64,000 nt of DNA from JAICWY01 sp964531205 (GCA_964531205.1 CAZHGH010000001.1:52562-116561); one strand, 5' to 3'; positions 9,167-18,877 are shown, counted from the first letter of the stretch. Numbers and translations are program-made. Notes: generated from the letters alone by a model not told the origin.

Positions 9167-11772
9167 ATTCCCATCTCCTCCAAAGCGGCTTGCACGCGAG
9201 CCAATTCGCCGCGGTAGCCTTCTAACTTCTCGCGTTCTTTCGCCACGACGTCCGGTTTCGCATTCGCTACGAACTTTTCGTTCGCCAGCTTCTTTTCGCC
9301 GCGCTCGACCTCCGATCGCAAGCGCACAGCTTCCTTCTTATAGCGCTCGGCGAGCACGCCTTTTGGCGCAACCCCTTGCACCAAGGCAAGCGATTCGGCA
9401 AGCGTCGAGCCAGCCGCTTCAAACTGCTCGACGTTTCCGAATGTGTACGTCGCCATCAGCGATGCGACGGCGTCCGGTACGCTTGCCGGCACTTCCAGTG
9501 TGAGCACGTCACGCGGCTGCATGCCGATCTCCGCTCTCAAATTGCGAAGACGCTCGACCGTCCGCTGCAACGACGCGAACGCTTCGACAGCTTCGCGATC
9601 CACCGGAATTTCAAGCGGGTCGGGCCAGCTCGCAGTCATGACCGTTTGACCGTCGTGCGGAATCGTGAGCCACACTTCTTCGGTGATGAACGGCTCTACG
9701 GGATGGAGCAGACGCATCGCGTGATTGAGCACGAACGAGAGAACCGCGGCGCGCGTTTGCAGCAAATGCGGATCCTTCGTCGCCTCCACATACCAATCGC
9801 ACAGTTCGTACCAAATGAAGCGCCACAACGTTTCGGCAACGCTGCCGAAATCGTAGCCGTTCAGCGAACCGGTCACCGCTATGACCGTATCGTGCAGACG
9901 CGTGAGAATCCATTTGTCCGCAAGCGTGAGCTTGGACTCCGGCGGCAACGTCATTGCACGCGGGAGCTGTTCGGGAAGCGCCATCGCGTAACGTGTCGCA
10001 TTCCAAATCTTGTTATTGAAGTTGCGCGCCTCTTCGCAACGCGCTTCATGGAAGCGGACCTCTTGCCCCTCGATACGCATTTGCCGCATCATGCCCATGC
10101 GAAACGCATCGGCGCCGTATTTGTCGACCAGATCCATCGGATCGATCGCGTTGCCGAGCGATTTGCTCATCTTGCGCCCTTGTGCATCGAAGACGAGCGG
10201 TGTCACGAGCACGTCCGGAAACGGAACCTCTCCCATGAACTTCAAACCGAGCATCACCATGCGAGCGACCCACAGGAAGATGATCTCCCATCCGGTGACG
10301 AGCACTTGCGAAGGATACCAGTACTTCAGTTCCGGCGTTTGCTGCGGCCAGCCTAGAATCGAGAACGGCCAAATACCGCTGGAGAACCAGGTGTCGAGAG
10401 TGTCGGGATCGCGTTGAAGTTCCAGCGTTCCGTGTTCTTTGTGTGCGATCTGCAACGCTTCTTCTTCGGTTTCGGCAACCACGACTGCGCCGTCCGGCGT
10501 ATACCACACGGGAAGTTGGTGGCCCCACCACACTTGCCGCGAAATATTCCAATCCCGAATGTTTTCCAACCACTGCTCGTACGTGCGTCCGTAACGCTCG
10601 GGAATGAAACGCAAACGTCCGTCCCGGTACGCCTGCAACGCCGGCTCCGCAAGCGGCTTCATACTGACGAACCACTGTAGAGAGAGCAACGGTTCGATGA
10701 TTTCGCCGGTGCGCTCGCTCACCGCCACCGCGTGACGGTACGACTCTTCGTTTACGAGGAGTCCGAGGTTCCGCAGATCCGCGACGATGGCTTTGCGCGC
10801 CTCATAGCGATCCATGCCTTCGTATCTGCCGACCGCGATCTCGGCACCGGTGACTCGCGCGTCGAGATCGAGCACCGACGGCATCTCGAGATTATGGCGT
10901 AAGCCGATCTCGTAATCGGTCGGATCGTGCGCGGGCGTAACTTTAACCGCACCGGTGCCGAACGCACTCTCGACGCTTTCGTCCGCGATGATCGGAATCT
11001 CGCGCTCGAGCAGCGGCGGGACGAGCACCGTTTTGCCGATCAAATGTTTGTAGCGCGCGTCATTCGGATGCACGGCGATCGCAACGTCACCGAGCATCGT
11101 TTCCGGACGCGTAGTAGCAACTTCTATGCCGGCACTATCGCCGCGCGAGAATGGATATCTGATCCGCCAGAGATGCGTGTCGCGTTCGATGTGATCGACT
11201 TCGGCATCCGAGATGGTCGTTTTCGCCTTCGGATCCCAATTGATGAGGCGTTTACCGCGATAAATGAGGCCTTCGCGATACAGCTGAACGAACACGCGGC
11301 GCACCGCGGCGCTGAGCCCCTCGTCCATCGTGAAGCGGCTGCGCTCCCAGTCCGGTCCGAAGCCTAACGCGCGGAATTGCTCGTTGATCGTCCCGCCGTA
11401 TTCACGCGCCCAAGTCCACGCGCGTTCGAGGTATTTTTCGCGGCCTAACGACTCGCGTGTCTTCCCTTCCCGCGCGAGTTCTTTGACGAGGACCGCTTCC
11501 GTGGCAACCGCGGCGTGGTCCAGTCCGGGCAGCCAATCCGCGTTGTCTCCCAGCATCCGGTGGTAGCGTACCAGCGCGTCCATCGGCGCATACGTCGAGC
11601 CGTGTCCAAGATGCGCCCGTCCCGTAACGTTGGGCGGCGGCATACATATAATGAAGGGCGGTCTGTCCGGGCTTGGGTCGGTGTGGAAGTAGCCGGCAGC
11701 TTCCCAGCGGGTGTAGAGTTTTGACTCGACAGTTTTGGGGTCGTACTGCTTCGGGAGATCGGTAACGGTCAC
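9163..11772 (-). CDS. valS: Valine--tRNA ligase
   Basis: 869 residues, full length. The class I signature HLGHG (HIGH box) is at residues 54-58 in PPPNVTGRAHLGHG, and GRKMSKSLGN (KMSKS loop) is near residue 536. The editing domain and the C-terminal coiled coil (last ~65 residues, rich in Lys/Glu heptads) are both present. It starts at GTG 11772 (MTVTDLPKQYD), and no ATG lies close by. Only 54 bases separate it from the upstream receiver gene, too short for a T-box. It heads a run through the pyr genes. Confidence 0.98.
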   Translation of the reverse strand: MTVTDLPKQYDPKTVESKLYTRWEAAGYFHTDPSPDRPPFIICMPPPNVTGRAHLGHGSTYAPMDALVRYHRMLGDNADWLPGLDHAAVATEAVLVKELAREGKTRESLGREKYLERAWTWAREYGGTINEQFRALGFGPDWERSRFTMDEGLSAAVRRVFVQLYREGLIYRGKRLINWDPKAKTTISDAEVDHIERDTHLWRIRYPFSRGDSAGIEVATTRPETMLGDVAIAVHPNDARYKHLIGKTVLVPPLLEREIPIIADESVESAFGTGAVKVTPAHDPTDYEIGLRHNLEMPSVLDLDARVTGAEIAVGRYEGMDRYEARKAIVADLRNLGLLVNEESYRHAVAVSERTGEIIEPLLSLQWFVSMKPLAEPALQAYRDGRLRFIPERYGRTYEQWLENIRDWNISRQVWWGHQLPVWYTPDGAVVVAETEEEALQIAHKEHGTLELQRDPDTLDTWFSSGIWPFSILGWPQQTPELKYWYPSQVLVTGWEIIFLWVARMVMLGLKFMGEVPFPDVLVTPLVFDAQGRKMSKSLGNAIDPMDLVDKYGADAFRMGMMRQMRIEGQEVRFHEARCEEARNFNNKIWNATRYAMALPEQLPRAMTLPPESKLTLADKWILTRLHDTVIAVTGSLNGYDFGSVAETLWRFIWYELCDWYVEATKDPHLLQTRAAVLSFVLNHAMRLLHPVEPFITEEVWLTIPHDGQTVMTASWPDPLEIPVDREAVEAFASLQRTVERLRNLRAEIGMQPRDVLTLEVPASVPDAVASLMATYTFGNVEQFEAAGSTLAESLALVQGVAPKGVLAERYKKEAVRLRSEVERGEKKLANEKFVANAKPDVVAKEREKLEGYRGELARVQAALEEMGI

Positions 11773-11826
11773 GGTCGGCTGGAGTTCTCAGGCCCAGTCG
11801 CCGTTTCTTGCTAGGGCGTCTTTACC

Positions 11827-12279
11827 TCATGAAGAGAGGGAATCGCGAAGCCGCACATCGGTGAATTCGCCGGTGTCGATCATCTGCCGCAGACCCCGCA
11901 CGATCTCATCGTGATCCGCCGCCTTCGTAAGAACTGCATTAGCACCCGAGAAATGGCACGCCTTCGCCCACTCCGCGCTACGCATGCTTGTATAGACCGC
12001 TATGAGCGCCTTCGGCAAAAGGGTGCGCAGAAGCGTGATGAACTTCAATGGCTCCTGCGCGGTGAAGTCCACGTCGATGAACATCAGGTCCGGCGGCTCT
12101 TCGAGCAACTGCCTGAAATTGGGCTCGCCGGAGAACCGGTCTACGGTCAGACCGAGGTCGCGAAAGACCTCGGTCAGACTGGAGACGAAGAGTTCCTGCG
12201 GTTCTATTACGTGTACTTTCACGTGCGTCGTACGTCGCTGCTCAATTGTCACAAGTGTCTTTGTAACTGTCCGATGCAC
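11827..12279 (-). CDS. Stand-alone response-regulator receiver domain
   Basis: 150 residues consisting of one CheY-like receiver with no output domain. The likely phospho-acceptor is the Asp in PDLMFIDVDF. The switch Ser/Thr lies in VYTSMRSA and the conserved Lys in LTKAAD. The reading frame begins at GTG 12279, overlapping the wzc stop by one base (TAGTG). A later GTG start is possible because the first ~20 residues look unlike a receiver. Its place straight after the tyrosine kinase gene suggests it controls export or signals to a distant partner. No histidine kinase lies in the window. Confidence 0.85.
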   Translation of the reverse strand: MHRTVTKTLVTIEQRRTTHVKVHVIEPQELFVSSLTEVFRDLGLTVDRFSGEPNFRQLLEEPPDLMFIDVDFTAQEPLKFITLLRTLLPKALIAVYTSMRSAEWAKACHFSGANAVLTKAADHDEIVRGLRQMIDTGEFTDVRLRDSLSS

Positions 12280-14420
12280 TATGCCGTGATCATTGGCTCT
12301 TCTTCAACCGCGGCGTCGCCCGGGCCCAATTCGTACGCACCATAATCCGAGCGGCGTGGAACGACGCGGTTAAGAACGAAGCCGAGGACGTTTTTGACTC
12401 CGACTTGATAGAGGCGACGCAGGGCAGTCTTCGCCTCGCGCAGATCGGTTTGACCCGATGAGAGGACGACTATCGTCCCGTCGGCCTTACGGGACACGAC
12501 CGCAGCATCCAGATTGACGCTCAATGCTGCAGTGTCGATGATGACGCAACGATAATGCTCGACGGCCTCGCGCAGTAGATCGTCCATGCGCGGCGACTCG
12601 AGCAGCTTGATGGGATTGGGTGTGGGCGTCCCGCTCGTGAGAATGTCCAGGCCGGTATATTTGGTTTTTTGAATGACTTCCGGTAGACGCGCGCGGCCGA
12701 CCAATACGTCGGAAAGTCCGCGCTCGTTCTTCATGTGCAACTTACTGTGGATCGACGCGCGCCGCAAATCGCCGTCGATCAGCAGAACGCGCGGTTCCAG
12801 CTCGGCCATCGCTAACGCGACGTTGAGGGAAATCGTCGATTTGCCGTCGCCTTGCGAAGGACTGGTAACCACGAGCGTTTCGAGTTTGGCGTCGCTTGCA
12901 TACTTGATCGAGGTGACGAGTTGCAGGAACGACTCGACTGTGAGCGTGCGCACCCAAGGCAGCGCGGCGACGCCGTTGCGCATGCGCACCAGCGGGATGT
13001 GCGCCAGCGCAGGGAGTGCCAGCTCTTCTTCCACTTCGCGCTCGTCTTTGATGCTGCCGTCAAGGTAATCGATGACGAAGGCACCCACGATCGCGAGCGT
13101 AATGCCGAGCAAAATGCCCAGCATGAGATTGAGCATGATATTCGGCGAGACGCGTGCGGCGTTCGGCGCAGCGGGCTGCGTTACGGTAACGTCGCTCAGT
13201 GCGGTGTCGCGCGCGATGTTCGCGTTATTATACTTCTGTTGAAGCGCGGTGTACACGTCTTGCGCAGATTGCGCATTGCGCTGCAGATCGGCGAGTACCG
13301 CGGCTTGCGCGGGCAAATTGCGCAAAGTCGGGTCCATCTGCTGGCGCTGGCGCTTCATGGTGTTCATTTCCGCTTGGTCCGCGGCGATCTGCGATTGATA
13401 CGAAGCTTGTTGCTGCATCAATTGCTCGTACAACGGATTCGGGACCGTATTCGTGTTTGCCACGACGGTCGATTGCTGTTTTGCGATCTCGTTGCGCAGC
13501 TGCGCTTCTTGCTGCTTGAGCGCAATAACAGTGGGGTGCTGATCCGTGTATTGCTTCTCGGCGGTTTGCAACTGTACGTCGATTTGCGAGAGCTGCGTTT
13601 CCAATTGCTGCAGCACGGGATTCGTAGCGACGGTCGTTCCGCCGGTTATCGTAGGCGGCGTATGCGCGAGTGCCGCTTGGGCGCTTACGAGTTGCGCCCT
13701 TGCCTGCTGCTGGTCGGCTTCCGTCTTTCCGATGTTCCCGTCCAACGTCGCAAGCGCGGTGATGTAGGACTGCGTCTGCGCCGTGATATCGGTGATGTGA
13801 TGCGAGGCTTGGAAATTCGCAAGCTTCATCTGCGCATCGTGCATCGTTTTTTCCGCCGCAGGCAGCTTCGTCTTCAGAAAGTCGATAGTCTGTTGCGCTT
13901 GCGAGGCAACGAGTTGACGTTGACGATCGACGATGACCTGACCGAAGGTATTGGCGACTAACGCAGCGGTCTTCGGATTCGACCACGTCACCGACACGTC
14001 GACGATGGACGTGTTCGTGATCGGTTTGACGTTGACGTGCCTGAGCAGTTCGCCCGACCCCATGTGCAATCCGAGCGTGTGCGCGACTTGTTGTGCGACC
14101 GGAGTCTCCTGGAAGAGTTCAACGTACGTCTCTGCGCTCTGCACGCCCGAAGCGGCAAGCAAAGCGTTGAGGACCGGCAGCTGGGTATTCGAGTTGTCGG
14201 ACCCGCCGGCCGAGGTCGAACTGCCTGCGATCACTTTAATGTCGGTCGTGTAGCTCTTCGGCACCAAGAGTGAGAAGATCAACACGAGCGCGATAAACCC
14301 GAGGAAGATCGCGATCATCGGGCGGACCCGGCGCTGCAGCGTGCGGAGGATACCGCTGATCTGTTGCGTCGTTTCCGTTGCGTTCGTCGTCGCCGGTTGT
14401 CCGGCGGGCAGCGATAGCAT
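12279..14420 (-). CDS. Wzc-like polysaccharide co-polymerase / BY-kinase
   Basis: 713 residues. The N-terminal Wzz domain starts with a transmembrane helix at about 35-55 (MIAIFLGFIALVLIFSLLVP). A long periplasmic coiled coil rich in Gln/Ala is followed by a second helix near 430-450, then a cytoplasmic BY-kinase domain. The kinase shows Walker A SPSQGDGKST (near 520), Walker A' LLIDGDLRR and Walker B CVIIDTA. It controls chain length and export of the polysaccharide with Wza and may autophosphorylate. The C-terminus has only two tyrosines (SDYGAYELG) instead of the usual Tyr cluster. It starts 20 bases after the wza stop. Confidence 0.93.
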   Translation of the reverse strand: MLSLPAGQPATTNATETTQQISGILRTLQRRVRPMIAIFLGFIALVLIFSLLVPKSYTTDIKVIAGSSTSAGGSDNSNTQLPVLNALLAASGVQSAETYVELFQETPVAQQVAHTLGLHMGSGELLRHVNVKPITNTSIVDVSVTWSNPKTAALVANTFGQVIVDRQRQLVASQAQQTIDFLKTKLPAAEKTMHDAQMKLANFQASHHITDITAQTQSYITALATLDGNIGKTEADQQQARAQLVSAQAALAHTPPTITGGTTVATNPVLQQLETQLSQIDVQLQTAEKQYTDQHPTVIALKQQEAQLRNEIAKQQSTVVANTNTVPNPLYEQLMQQQASYQSQIAADQAEMNTMKRQRQQMDPTLRNLPAQAAVLADLQRNAQSAQDVYTALQQKYNNANIARDTALSDVTVTQPAAPNAARVSPNIMLNLMLGILLGITLAIVGAFVIDYLDGSIKDEREVEEELALPALAHIPLVRMRNGVAALPWVRTLTVESFLQLVTSIKYASDAKLETLVVTSPSQGDGKSTISLNVALAMAELEPRVLLIDGDLRRASIHSKLHMKNERGLSDVLVGRARLPEVIQKTKYTGLDILTSGTPTPNPIKLLESPRMDDLLREAVEHYRCVIIDTAALSVNLDAAVVSRKADGTIVVLSSGQTDLREAKTALRRLYQVGVKNVLGFVLNRVVPRRSDYGAYELGPGDAAVEEEPMITA

Positions 14421-14440
14421 GTTCGAATTCGTCCTCCGGG

Positions 14441-15355
14441 TTATGGAATGAAGCGTGAGAGAATGTACAGGATGCCTGTCGCGTAGTTTGAGGCTTTACT
14501 GGTACGGGTTTGAGGCACGTAGATCGTGTCGCCTTTCTGCAACGCGACATTTGCCGCCTGATTTTTGTCTTCGAGCGCTTCGTAGAGATTGATCTCTTGC
14601 GTCTGCTGTTTGCCGTCGGAACTGGTGCGAATCAGCCGGATATGATTGAGATCGGACTGCGCGCTTGCGCTGTTACCGGCTTTTGCAATCGCGATAGCGA
14701 GATTGTCGCCTTGGTTGACCTGGATCGGTCCGGGATGATCGACGGCACCGGTGACATTCACATAAAACTGCACCGGACCAGGAACGTAGACGACCGAGCC
14801 TTCCCCCAGACGCTCGTCTTGCGTCGTGTCGCCGGTACGTAACAGTCTTTGTAGAGAGACGTTCGTAACGTGCCCGCTCGGATCCGATACGCGGGCTTCC
14901 GGATAGTCGCCGTTGATGTCACCCAACCCGCCTGCTGCCGCGATCGCGTCTGAAACGCGCGCATCCGAGCGCAGCGGGTATTTCCCGGGGCTTTTGACAT
15001 CGCCAAGCACGAGGACGGTCGGTTGAGCTAACTGCGAAATCGCGACGTTGACGACGGGATGACGCACATATTTAAGGAGGCGCGTCTTCAAGATATCGGC
15101 CGCTTGCGAAGGCGTTTTGCCCGCTACAGCCACCTGTCCGATGAGCGGATAAGCGATCGTTCCATCATTGAGCACCGTGACGTTTTGCGTCAGAGTTTGA
15201 TCTCCATAGACCTGAACGCTGAGCTGGTCGCCGGGATGGATGACCGTTTCGTCTGCCGCGCCCATAGCCGTTGCCACCGTGCTTGCAGCCGCAAACACAA
15301 AGGCCACGATAAGGCCGGCGATACGATTCGGTTTTCGTAGCACAGAATTCACCAC
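14441..15355 (-). CDS. Wza-like polysaccharide export protein
   Basis: 304 residues. The signal sequence (GLIVAFVFAAASTVATAMGA) is followed by the polysaccharide export domain (HPGDQLSVQVYGDQTL, then DGTIAYPLIGQVAVAGKT) and SLBB-type domains (TVLVLGDVKSPGKYPL; FYVNVTGAVDHPGPIQV). It would form the outer-membrane channel. No lipobox Cys is apparent, unlike classical Wza. The start is GTG 15355 (a second GTG follows at once). It is the first gene of a wza-wzc-receiver operon. Confidence 0.92.
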   Translation of the reverse strand: MVNSVLRKPNRIAGLIVAFVFAAASTVATAMGAADETVIHPGDQLSVQVYGDQTLTQNVTVLNDGTIAYPLIGQVAVAGKTPSQAADILKTRLLKYVRHPVVNVAISQLAQPTVLVLGDVKSPGKYPLRSDARVSDAIAAAGGLGDINGDYPEARVSDPSGHVTNVSLQRLLRTGDTTQDERLGEGSVVYVPGPVQFYVNVTGAVDHPGPIQVNQGDNLAIAIAKAGNSASAQSDLNHIRLIRTSSDGKQQTQEINLYEALEDKNQAANVALQKGDTIYVPQTRTSKASNYATGILYILSRFIP

Positions 15356-15530
15356 TTTCAGCGCGTTTTTGCTTATCGTACGCGGGGCTGCTCCGCCCTC
15401 GTGAGAGGGTATCGTCCCGGCACGTTGAGGAAAAGGTCGGCATCCCCACCCCCCGTTAGTGCAGGAGTCCCAACGCGATTCGCTCGCCTAGGTCACGCGT
15501 ATCGTAAGGCATTTTTGCTACAACGAAGCC
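15356..15530. promoter_or_regulatory. Divergent region between wza and the polysaccharide operon
   Basis: 175 bases. It holds a perfect 5-bp hairpin CCCTC-GTGA-GAGGG at about 15397-15410. This is followed by TCGTCCCGGC (15412-15421) and TGAGGAAAAGGTC (about 15426-15438). Close copies of these two boxes recur at 24771-24797 ahead of another plus-strand unit. A GTCCCAACGCG string downstream also recurs as GACCCAACGCG at 24811. A possible -10 (TACAAC) lies about 10 bases before the ATG at 15531. The role is unknown; an operator or RNA leader would fit. Confidence 0.45.
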
Positions 15531-16049
15531 ATGAAGGTTGTCCGTGCTCGCTGGTGGATAGCCGCTGCAGCGATAGTGGCGCTCGTGCCCGGCGTGCGTG
15601 TGTGGCACCATTTCTTTCCTCCGGAAACGTTGCGCGCAGGCGATCGCCTCGTACCGATCGGCCTCTCGTCGTTGTCGGGAGATGCTTATACGCTCGAGCC
15701 TGACGGCAGGCCGCAAATCATTCACGTTTTTGCTACGTGGTGCGGGCCGTGCAGGGACGAGATGCCGGCGTTTGCTCGCGCCGCGGACAATTTGCGCACG
15801 GAGGGCATCGGCGTAATCGCGATCGATCAGCAAGAGAACGCCGCGACCGTCGCGGCGTTCGCGCGCGAGTTTCATTTAACGTTTCCCGTTGTGATCGACG
15901 CACGGAACGTCACGCATAGCATCTTGGGTGCGCGTCTGATACCGACGACGATCTTCGTTGATGGAAACGGCATCATCCGCTGGGAACATCCCGGTCCGAT
16001 GACACCGAACGAGCTCTTCCATTTGGGCGAGCCGGTGAACCGCGGATGA
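15531..16049 (+). CDS. TlpA-like thioredoxin-fold protein, membrane anchored
   Basis: 172 residues. An N-terminal hydrophobic segment (WWIAAAAIVALVPGVRVW) should act as an anchor or signal. It is followed by a thioredoxin fold with the redox motif WCGPC in HVFATWCGPCRDEMP and a cis-Pro region in ARLIPTTIFVDGNG. Such proteins reduce or isomerise periplasmic disulfides, or serve cytochrome maturation. It is the first gene of a plus-strand polysaccharide operon and overlaps the next gene by 4 bases (ATGA). Its link to polysaccharide synthesis is unclear. Confidence 0.88.
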   Translation: MKVVRARWWIAAAAIVALVPGVRVWHHFFPPETLRAGDRLVPIGLSSLSGDAYTLEPDGRPQIIHVFATWCGPCRDEMPAFARAADNLRTEGIGVIAIDQQENAATVAAFAREFHLTFPVVIDARNVTHSILGARLIPTTIFVDGNGIIRWEHPGPMTPNELFHLGEPVNRG

Positions 16050-17911
16050 CACACAAAAAACGCGCAATCGTTGTGGGATTGCAGTATTACGCCAGATTTT
16101 TGGCGGACCTCATGAACGAGCATTCCTCTCGTTGGGAGCTGCATGCGTTTCGTGAGAAACGAGGCCAGACGATTCTCGCGCTTTTGGCGCTTCGCAACGC
16201 CGACGCACTCATCTCCTTTGGCGGTCCGGCACCGAACGCCGCACTCATTGCTGCAGCGCGCAGATACAACATCCCCATCGTTGTCATTTGGGCCGGCAGC
16301 GACGTCATGCAGGCGCAAGCGAATCCGTTCGACTTGCAAGTTATCAAACAGGAACGCTTTCATCACGTCTCCGATGGTCCGTGGCTTGTCGACGAACTGG
16401 CGTTGCTCGGGCTGAACGTTGAATACGAACCACTGACCGCGGTGCGTCCCGGCGACCCCGTGAAACCGTTACCGGCGGAATTCCGCGTTCTGACGTATCT
16501 CCCCGAACCGCGCAGAGATTTTTACGGCGCGGACTGCGTCTACAGCGTAGCCAAGGCGCTGCCCGGCGTGCAATTCACCGTTGTGGGTAATGGCGGTGCC
16601 GACGCGGCCGCGCCGCCGAACGTGACGTTTTGCGGTCACGTTGACGACATGCAGCAACGCATAGACGATTCAACTGTCCTTCTGCGCGTGCCGAAGCACG
16701 ACGGTAAGTCCATGCTGGTGCTCGAGGCGCTTGCACGTGCGCGGCACGTTGTATGGAATTACGAGTTTCCGCACGTGCGCACCGCGCACACCGAAAAGGA
16801 CGTTTTCCAGGAAATCAACCGCCTGCGTAAGCTGCACGCGGGAGGAAAACTTGAGCTTAATACTGAGGGACGCGACTTCGTGCTTGCCAACTTTTCACGC
16901 GCCAAAACGGCTGCGCGCTTCGAAGCCCGGCTCGACCGTGCCGTTGCGGAGCAATCGTTGAAAAGCACCGAAGCCAATCGCTGCGTAGCAATCTCCGGCC
17001 TGGGACTCTTCTGTGGCGATATCGCCGGTCAGGCGCGGGCCGTAACGCCGCAGTGGGATACGCGTCTGCTTCGAACCAACTCGCGGCTCGAATTGCTCAC
17101 ATCGATCGTTGGGCTTTTTACGTCCGACGTTTGGTACTCGATCGGCAGCGCTCCCAGCGACGTCCTGTTGCATCGAATCGCACGCTTCTTGCACAAACCT
17201 CGCGTCATCCATTGGGTAGGTTCCGATATCGCCAAACTTCGGCAAGATCCGAAATTGCAGGCGCTGCTGTCAGGACCCAAGGTGTCGCATCTCGCCGAGG
17301 TTGCGTGGACTGCCGAAGAGTTGAAACACCTTGGATTCAACGCACGCATCGCGCCGCTGCCGCCGCGCTTACAGCCCGCCTCGTGCGCACCGTTTCCGGA
17401 GCGGTTCACCGTTTTGCTCTATGTACCGCGTACGCGTGCGGATTTTTACGGTCGCAGGCAATTCGAGCGGCTTATGCGCGCACTGCGCGACAAACCCGTC
17501 AAGTACTTAATTGTCGGCGGCGGCCATTTGAACGCCCCGCGCGGAGTCGAGGTCGAAGACTTCGGCTGGCGTGGCGATATGTCGGAGATCTATAAACACG
17601 CGACGGCGATGATCCGTTTTACGCCGCGCGACGGCCTCTCGCTAATGGTTCTGGAGGCGCTCTCGTACGGCCGCCACGTGCTTTGGACGCAGCCGTTCTC
17701 GTTTATCCGGCGCATTGCAAGTTTTAAGGATATGGAATACGAGATATCCCAACTCTTGGCGATGCACGAACGCGGAGAGTTGCGTCCGCAGCAAGATGCG
17801 GCGGAGTTCATTCGTCGCCGGTACGCGCCCGAAACGTGTATGCAAACGATCGCACAAGCGTGGGACGACGCTGTGGGCCATCATGCACGCTTCGCAGGAG
17901 AAACGTTGTGA
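16046..17911 (+). CDS. Tandem-duplicated GT-B-like glycosyltransferase
   Basis: 621 residues made of two related halves (about 1-310 and 311-621). Paired motifs are VVIWAGSDVM / VIHWVGSDIA, LTYLPEPRRDFYGADC / LLYVPRTRADFYGRRQ, FTVVGNGG / YLIVGGGH and SMLVLEALARARHVVW / SLMVLEALSYGRHVLW. The last pair resembles the nucleotide-sugar binding E-x7-E region of GT4-type enzymes, though the second Glu is not obvious. Each half therefore looks like a GT-B glycosyltransferase or a derivative. No signal peptide is seen. It overlaps the TlpA-like gene and the acetyltransferase gene by 4 bases each. Donor and acceptor are unknown. Confidence 0.75.
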   Translation: MTHKKRAIVVGLQYYARFLADLMNEHSSRWELHAFREKRGQTILALLALRNADALISFGGPAPNAALIAAARRYNIPIVVIWAGSDVMQAQANPFDLQVIKQERFHHVSDGPWLVDELALLGLNVEYEPLTAVRPGDPVKPLPAEFRVLTYLPEPRRDFYGADCVYSVAKALPGVQFTVVGNGGADAAAPPNVTFCGHVDDMQQRIDDSTVLLRVPKHDGKSMLVLEALARARHVVWNYEFPHVRTAHTEKDVFQEINRLRKLHAGGKLELNTEGRDFVLANFSRAKTAARFEARLDRAVAEQSLKSTEANRCVAISGLGLFCGDIAGQARAVTPQWDTRLLRTNSRLELLTSIVGLFTSDVWYSIGSAPSDVLLHRIARFLHKPRVIHWVGSDIAKLRQDPKLQALLSGPKVSHLAEVAWTAEELKHLGFNARIAPLPPRLQPASCAPFPERFTVLLYVPRTRADFYGRRQFERLMRALRDKPVKYLIVGGGHLNAPRGVEVEDFGWRGDMSEIYKHATAMIRFTPRDGLSLMVLEALSYGRHVLWTQPFSFIRRIASFKDMEYEISQLLAMHERGELRPQQDAAEFIRRRYAPETCMQTIAQAWDDAVGHHARFAGETL

Positions 17912-18873
17912 TCGAGCGTCTCGGGATGGATCGTTGGAAGGCGTTCGACGCCGAACATCCTGCGCCGACGTTCTTTGCGCGGCCTGCCTGGGCTCTCTCG
18001 CTGGCGGAAGTCTATCCGAATCTCGTTCCGTCGCTGCTTCGTATCGACACACAACGCGGGCCGGCGATCTTTCTTCCGGTCATGCAGATGCGCGGCGGAG
18101 CTTTCGGCCTGCGACGCATCAACGCGTTTCCGCTCGGGGGCTACACCTGTTTCATGCGAGAAGACGGGACACTCGCATCGGCCGGCGAGATGCAGCAAGC
18201 GCTGGAAGAAGTCGCGCGCTATGCCCACGTTGCAATTGTCGTGCCGTGGCCGCTCGGGCCCGCACCTTTGAATGCTTCCGGCGTTCCTCACGAAACCGCA
18301 GTTGTAGATCTCTCGCGCGGGCTTGATTTCGCACTCGCAAACGTTGATGGCACGTACCGCCGGATGGCCGGACAAGCCGCTCGGCGGGGCGTGACATGCG
18401 AGCTCGCAACCGGCCCGGATGCGGTAGACACGTATTTTACGCTGCTCTGCGAATCCGCGAAGCGCTGGGGAATACCCGAGCCGACGGAACGCCGCGCTCT
18501 GATTGAAGCGCTCGTGCGTCACGGCGGGCGTGACGTTGAGATTTGGTTTGCGCGAGTCGACGGCAATCCGATTGCCGGAGGCGTCGTGTTTTACGGTTCA
18601 ACCGAATTCTTTTTCTGGAGTGCTGCCATGCTTACAGAATATGGGCGCCTGCGGCCCAGTAACGCGCTGAATTATGCGCTGTTGCGAGCTGCCGCAGAGC
18701 GCGGAATGCAGTGGTACAATTTGGGATCCAGCGAAGGGCTCCCCGGCGTCGCGCGCTTCAAACGCGATCTCGGCGCGCGTGAGATTGAGTACCGTGAAGT
18801 GCACCTTGAGAAATCGCCTATCAGAGCGATCCGGAACGTCCGCCGCGCTCTAACTACGCAAGGGGTTCGATGA
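17908..18873 (+). CDS. FemAB/GNAT-like acyltransferase
   Basis: 321 residues from GTG 17908, which overlaps the previous stop (GTGA) and has AGGAG 7 bases upstream. The C-terminal half has the look of the GNAT domain of the FemAB/BioF2-like group (YRRMAGQAARRGV, ESAKRWGIPEP, NALNYALLRAAAERG, YNLGSSEGLPGVARFK). Such proteins occur in many exopolysaccharide loci, where they are presumed to add an acyl or aminoacyl group. The acyl donor is not predictable. Confidence 0.75.
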   Translation: MIERLGMDRWKAFDAEHPAPTFFARPAWALSLAEVYPNLVPSLLRIDTQRGPAIFLPVMQMRGGAFGLRRINAFPLGGYTCFMREDGTLASAGEMQQALEEVARYAHVAIVVPWPLGPAPLNASGVPHETAVVDLSRGLDFALANVDGTYRRMAGQAARRGVTCELATGPDAVDTYFTLLCESAKRWGIPEPTERRALIEALVRHGGRDVEIWFARVDGNPIAGGVVFYGSTEFFFWSAAMLTEYGRLRPSNALNYALLRAAAERGMQWYNLGSSEGLPGVARFKRDLGAREIEYREVHLEKSPIRAIRNVRRALTTQGVR

Positions 18874-18877
18874 CGCC

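Noticed and set aside
8600..9180. PyrR attenuator within the pyr operon
   Set aside because: Genes overlap by 4-17 bases with no space or hairpin/anti-hairpin pair.
11773..11826. T-box leader for valS
   Set aside because: Only 54 bases separate valS from the upstream gene, far too short, and no T-box sequence or terminator is seen.
12852..13961. 369-residue plus-strand frame
   Set aside because: Lies wholly inside the Wzc-like gene on the other strand; no motif, no ribosome site.
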